Shown here piece by piece: positions 21,420-24,665 of a stretch of DNA of 24,665 nt. Each line of letters opens with the position of its first letter. The stretch's first letter is position 1. The notes beneath the pieces are model-generated. The model had not been told where the DNA came from. It worked only from the letters and a program-made list of their open reading frames with translations, and searched no databases. The DNA lies in NCBI GenBank assembly GCA_900552465.1, contig URZO01000067.1, positions 1 to 24,665 on the forward strand, given 5' to 3'. Both the position numbers and the translations under genes were made by a program. This DNA comes from an uncultured Parabacteroides sp. (GTDB taxonomy: Bacteria > Bacteroidota > Bacteroidia > Bacteroidales > Tannerellaceae).

Positions 21420-23150
21420 TTATTTGGCAACCTGGGCAATCCATGCCTCTACTTCTTCGGCGGAGGGGTTTTGCAATTCCAGCTTGTACTTCTTGTTCAT
21501 TTCGCAGAGCTCCTGTCTCAGCTTGTTGGGGTTTACATCAGCCAACGTGTCGATTGTGATATATCCGGCTTTTTGCAAAGCGGGAACCCATGCTTCGTCG
21601 ATGCCTAATGCCACGTATTTGTCGGGCGCATCTTTCTTCACGGTCTTTTCCGGGCGCATCTGAGGGAAGAGCAATACTTCCTGGATGGTCGTCTGGCCGG
21701 TCATCAGCATCACCAAACGGTCGATACCGATACCGATACCGGATGTCGGAGGCATACCGAATTGCAGGGCGCGCAAGAAGTCCTGGTCGATAAACATCGC
21801 TTCGTCGTCTCCCTTTTCGCTCAGGCGCAATTGTTCTTTGAAGCGTTCTTCCTGGTCGATCGGGTCGTTCAGCTCGCTATAGGCGTTGGCCAGCTCTTTG
21901 CCGTTGACCATCAGCTCGAAACGTTCGGTCAGTCCCGGTTTGCTCCGGTGCATCTTAGTAAGGGGGCTCATTTCGACGGGGTAGTCGATGATGAATGTGG
22001 GCTGGATGAAGGTGCCTTCGCAATATTCGCCGAATATTTCATCGATCAGCTTGCCTTTGCCCATCGTATCGTCGATCTCCAACTTCAACTCCTTACAGAT
22101 CGAGCGGATCTCATCTTCGCTTTTGCCGTTCAGGTCGTAACCTGTTTTTTCTTTGATGGCATCCAGGATAGGCAAGCGGCGATAGGGGGCTTTGAAGTTG
22201 ATTGTCTTGCCGTCGACCGTGCTTTCACTCGTGCCGTTGACCGCGATACAGATGCGTTCCAACAATTGCTCGGTGAAGCTCATCATCCAGTTATAGTCCT
22301 TATATTGGACATAAAGCTCCATGCAGGTAAATTCCGGATTATGTGTCCGGTCCATCCCTTCGTTACGGAAGTTCTTGCCGATCTCATAGACGCCTTCGAA
22401 CCCTCCGACGATCAACCGTTTCAGATATAGCTCGGTAGCGATACGCAGGTAAAGGCCGATGTCCAATGAATTATGATGTGTGATAAACGGACGTGCGCTT
22501 GCTCCTCCGGGAATGGATTGAAGGATCGGAGTTTCGACTTCCGTGTATCCGGCTTCGTCCAGGGCGGTGCGCATGGTCTTGATGACTTTTGCACGTTTCA
22601 TGAAAATATCTTTCACGCCGTCGTTTACTACCAGGTCGACGTAACGTTGGCGGTAACGCATTTCCGGGTCGTTGAAGCCGTCGTATGCTACGCCGTCTTT
22701 GTATTTGACAACCGGTAGCGGTTTGAGTGATTTGGATAATACCGTTATCTCTTGTGCATGGACGGAAATTTCGCCCATCTGCGTACGGAATACGAAACCT
22801 TTGATCCCGACGAAGTCGCCGATGTCCAATAGCTTCTTGAAAATGACATTGTACAGGTCTTTATTCTCTTCCGGACAGATGTCATCGCGGGAAATATAAA
22901 CCTGTATCCTGCCTTCGGAATCTTGAAGTTCCATAAAGGAGGCCTTTCCCATAATACGTCGGCTCATGATACGGCCGGCAATGCTTACGGGACGAGGCTC
23001 GGCATCGTCTTTAAAATTCTCTTTTATTTCTTTGGAAAATGCGTTTGTTACGTACTCAGCGGCGGGATAAGGTTCTATCCCCATCTGGCGTAACTGCTCC
23101 ATGCTATTACGTCTTATGATTTCCTGTTCACTCAGTTCTAATAGATTCAT
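21420..23150 (-). CDS. lysS: Lysyl-tRNA synthetase, class II
   Basis: Charges tRNA-Lys. The OB-fold anticodon-binding domain is near the N-terminus (SIAGRIMSRRIMGKASFMEL), and the class II core has motif 2 (FRNEGMDRTHNPEFTCMELY) and motif 3 (GIGIGIDRLVMLMT, then LLFPQMRPE). The start is the ATG at 23150 (MNLLELSEQEIIRRNSM), because the open frame to 23180 begins inside the -7 box. At 576 residues it is longer than the ~500 of E. coli LysS, owing to a C-terminal extension of about 70 residues (LGIDEAWVPALQKAGYITID) that resembles a helix-hairpin-helix module. I recall such extensions in Bacteroidetes LysRS. It is the first gene of the operon. Confidence 0.96.
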   Translation of the reverse strand: MNLLELSEQEIIRRNSMEQLRQMGIEPYPAAEYVTNAFSKEIKENFKDDAEPRPVSIAGRIMSRRIMGKASFMELQDSEGRIQVYISRDDICPEENKDLYNVIFKKLLDIGDFVGIKGFVFRTQMGEISVHAQEITVLSKSLKPLPVVKYKDGVAYDGFNDPEMRYRQRYVDLVVNDGVKDIFMKRAKVIKTMRTALDEAGYTEVETPILQSIPGGASARPFITHHNSLDIGLYLRIATELYLKRLIVGGFEGVYEIGKNFRNEGMDRTHNPEFTCMELYVQYKDYNWMMSFTEQLLERICIAVNGTSESTVDGKTINFKAPYRRLPILDAIKEKTGYDLNGKSEDEIRSICKELKLEIDDTMGKGKLIDEIFGEYCEGTFIQPTFIIDYPVEMSPLTKMHRSKPGLTERFELMVNGKELANAYSELNDPIDQEERFKEQLRLSEKGDDEAMFIDQDFLRALQFGMPPTSGIGIGIDRLVMLMTGQTTIQEVLLFPQMRPEKTVKKDAPDKYVALGIDEAWVPALQKAGYITIDTLADVNPNKLRQELCEMNKKYKLELQNPSAEEVEAWIAQVAK

Positions 23151-23177
23151 TATGCTATTATTTTGTATAATACGGCG

Positions 23178-23185
23178 CAAAAGTA
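23178..23185 (-). promoter_or_regulatory. -7 promoter element of the lysS-gpsA-pgi operon
   Basis: On the minus strand TACTTTTG matches TAnnTTTG, 27 bp before the lysS ATG at 23150. Confidence 0.55.
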
Positions 23186-23204
23186 CAAAACTTTTCTTAC
23201 TTAT

Positions 23205-23218
23205 TCCCTAAAAAGGGA
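23205..23218 (-). terminator. Weak hairpin after nadD, tentative terminator
   Basis: TCCCT (23205-23209) pairs with AGGGA (23214-23218) around an AAAA loop. The stem is short and the following T run on the minus strand is poor, so it may not terminate. Confidence 0.25.
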
Positions 23219-23261
23219 GGCTACTTTGCGCTTTATGTTCTTAAAAGGTCTTGTTTTGTAA

Positions 23262-23852
23262 TCAGAAAGGCAGGTTTCGTATGGCTTCGGGCAGGAAGAA
23301 ACGAACGTCTTTCCCGGCTTCATACGCCTGGCGGATGAAAGAAGAAGATATTTCGATCAGAGGGGCCTCTACTAACCTGATATGAGGATATCGCTCCGGT
23401 ATTTCGACATCGAAGCCTTTACGGGGGTAGATGAAGATGGGATAGTTGGAAAGGATGGTTTCATACTCCACCCATCTGGTGATGTATTTCCAGTTGTCCG
23501 CCCCCATGATGAAATAGAATTCCCGGTCCGGGTAGCTTTTTTCTAACGCCCGGAGCGTATTGACGGTGTAAGTGGGTTGGGGAAGTGAAAATTCGAAGTC
23601 GCTCGCCTGGAATTTGGGGTAACCGGCAATAGCTTTCTTTACCAGTTCCAGGCGAAGCTGGTCGTCCATCAGTTCATCTTTTGTCTTTAGCGGATTGTGA
23701 GGGGTGATCAGGAACCACAATTCATCCAGTTCCGTAAATTCACATAGCCAGTTGGCTAATGCCAGATGGCCGATGTGAACCGGATTGAATGAACCGGAAT
23801 AGATTCCGGTCTTGCGTCTCCCGGTTGTGCCCTGTATCAGTTCCGTTTCCAT
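23262..23852 (-). CDS. nadD: Nicotinate-nucleotide adenylyltransferase
   Basis: Transfers AMP from ATP to nicotinate mononucleotide in NAD synthesis. The nucleotidyltransferase motif GIYSGSFNPVHIGHLALANW contains the expected GSFNPVHxGH near residue 20, and the C-terminal motif is IEISSSFIRQAYEAGKDVRF (ISSSxIR). PHNPLKTKDELMDDQLRLEL and FYFIMGADNW also match the family. At 196 residues the length is normal. Its ATG lies inside the 3' end of the 57-residue membrane-protein gene (16-nt overlap), so translation is probably coupled. It belongs to the unit yicC-gmk-small gene-nadD. Confidence 0.95.
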   Translation of the reverse strand: METELIQGTTGRRKTGIYSGSFNPVHIGHLALANWLCEFTELDELWFLITPHNPLKTKDELMDDQLRLELVKKAIAGYPKFQASDFEFSLPQPTYTVNTLRALEKSYPDREFYFIMGADNWKYITRWVEYETILSNYPIFIYPRKGFDVEIPERYPHIRLVEAPLIEISSSFIRQAYEAGKDVRFFLPEAIRNLPF

Positions 23853-24010
23853 TTGAAAATATTGATGGCTTGTATGCCAAATACCAGTCCGGTACCGGTT
23901 GCGATTATGTATTCCTTATAATAAAGAGCGAATCCGCAGGTGACAAGTGCAAGAATGGCTATTATTATAAATGTATACAACCACTTTTTGGATAAACTTT
24001 TATTGCTCAT
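23837..24010 (-). CDS. 57-aa two-helix membrane protein between gmk and nadD
   Basis: A small frame opening MSNKSLSKKWLYTFIIIAIL, then ALVTCGFALYYKEYIIATGT and GLVFGIQAINIFKWKRN. There are two predicted membrane helices (residues ~10-29 and ~34-51), a basic N-terminus and a basic end, as expected for a real inner-membrane protein. The ATG overlaps the gmk stop (ATGA) and the stop overlaps the nadD start by 16 nt, so the gene fills the gmk-nadD gap exactly. Function unknown. Translational coupling and membrane topology support it, but conservation was not checked. Confidence 0.8.
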   Translation of the reverse strand: MSNKSLSKKWLYTFIIIAILALVTCGFALYYKEYIIATGTGLVFGIQAINIFKWKRN

Positions 24011-24576
24011 GCCTTTTCCAAAAATTCTTTAATCACCTTTAATGCTTCATTCTGTGCCGTTTCCAGGTTGTCGTTCACCACGATAACATCGAATTTGTCG
24101 GCAAAGCCCAGTTCGAATTCGGCTTTTGCGATGCGGCTTTCGATTACTTCCGGGGTGTCCGTTCCGCGTCCTTCGAGGCGTTTCCGCAGGTCTGCTATGC
24201 AGGGAGGTTGGATGAAAACCGAGAGGGCACGGTCGCCATAGAATTTCTTGATGTTGCAACCTCCAACCACATCGACATCGAATATCACATTATCGCCGTT
24301 ATTCAGCCTTCTTTCAACTTCACTTTTCAGCGTGCCGTAATATTTGTCGGTATATACCTCTTCGTATTCCAGAAAGTCCCCGGCGGCGATACGGCCCCGA
24401 AACTCGTCCGGGGTAAGGAAATAGTATTCCACTCCATCCTTTTCCGTTCCGCGCGGAGCCCGGCTTGTCGCCGAGATGGAGAAATGCAGGTTCAGGTTCT
24501 GCTTCAGCAGGAAATTGATGATAGTTGATTTACCCGAACCCGATGGTGCGGAGAATATGATCAGTTTACCAGCCAT
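24007..24576 (-). CDS. gmk: Guanylate kinase
   Basis: Phosphorylates GMP to GDP with ATP in purine nucleotide metabolism. The P-loop is SAPSGSGKSTI near residue 10, and the GMP-binding region includes SISATSRAPRGTEKDGVEYY, with EYEEVYTDKYYGTL and VIFDVDVVGG following. The length of 189 residues is usual. It lies 9 bp after the YicC-family stop, and its stop overlaps the start of the small membrane-protein gene. Confidence 0.97.
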   Translation of the reverse strand: MAGKLIIFSAPSGSGKSTIINFLLKQNLNLHFSISATSRAPRGTEKDGVEYYFLTPDEFRGRIAAGDFLEYEEVYTDKYYGTLKSEVERRLNNGDNVIFDVDVVGGCNIKKFYGDRALSVFIQPPCIADLRKRLEGRGTDTPEVIESRIAKAEFELGFADKFDVIVVNDNLETAQNEALKVIKEFLEKA

Positions 24577-24585
24577 TTGTCTGTT

Positions 24586-24665
24586 TTATAATACGTTTAA
24601 TACTTGTTCCTTGATCTGTTCCAGTTCGTCTTTCATCTGAACGACGATCTTTTGCATTTCCGCAT
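24586..24665 (-). CDS. YicC/YloC-family protein, C-terminal fragment (cut by window edge)
   Basis: Only the last 26 codons are in the window, reading AEMQKIVVQMKDELEQIKEQ and VLNVL before TAA at 24586-24588. This matches the conserved C-terminus of the YicC/YloC endoribonuclease family, whose gene commonly precedes gmk. The family call rests on this short helix plus position. Confidence 0.7.
   Translation of the reverse strand, partial: AEMQKIVVQMKDELEQIKEQVLNVL

Noticed and set aside
21762..22430. 222-residue plus-strand frame
   Set aside because: It lies wholly antisense to lysS, which has intact class II synthetase motifs.

Overview
The window looks like chromosomal DNA of a gut Bacteroidales bacterium, most likely Parabacteroides or a close relative (inferred). 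The evidence is a SusC/SusD outer-membrane pair, repeated Bacteroidetes-type promoters (TAnnTTTG at -7, some with TTTG near -33), starts often lacking a Shine-Dalgarno, and the core order lysS-gpsA-pgi on one strand.

Layout. 72-2411 (-) is penicillin-binding protein 1C. 2697-8774 (+) holds a SusC-like TonB-dependent transporter, its SusD-like lipoprotein and, after a strong terminator, a secreted C10 (streptopain-type) cysteine peptidase; together they suggest peptide or protein foraging. 8999-9922 (+) is an Rpn/PD-(D/E)XK nuclease gene with an in-frame 12-bp tandem repeat, followed by a roughly 115-nt near-palindrome (9930-10044).

10056-16687 is a GC-rich accessory module. It encodes a 34-aa smalltalk-type peptide and an HU-like DNA-binding protein (both -), a frameshifted coiled-coil gene and a neighbour sharing an FNAPV motif, two small unknown proteins, a four-helix-bundle/zinc-ribbon protein (-), a BT4734-type N-domain/DUF3987 primase-helicase-like protein, and a DUF5675 protein. 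Between its divergent promoters lies a nested perfect palindrome (10875-11035): 27-bp inverted arms around a 54-bp palindrome with a (TA)14 core. A 12-bp piece of the arm recurs at the end of the primase-helicase gene. There is no integrase, relaxase or capsid gene, so I read it as a non-autonomous replicon-like or satellite-like element, or a domesticated remnant. It is the best candidate for an undescribed system.

16674-18138 holds a HAD phosphatase (-), overlapping the module's last gene tail to tail, and a small exported beta-barrel-like protein (+). 18173-18910 (-) is a three-gene, ATGA-overlapping cassette: DUF3791, a DUF3990 gene broken by an internal deletion, and a 76-aa protein. This resembles a toxin-antitoxin locus whose toxin-like gene has decayed.

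19057-24665 (-) is core metabolism: pgi, gpsA and lysS as one apparent operon with its own promoter, then nadD, a 57-aa two-helix membrane protein overlapping its neighbours, gmk, and the C-terminal end of a YicC-family gene running off the window. Positions 1-71 hold only a short inverted repeat (11-17/21-27); no gene can be supported there.
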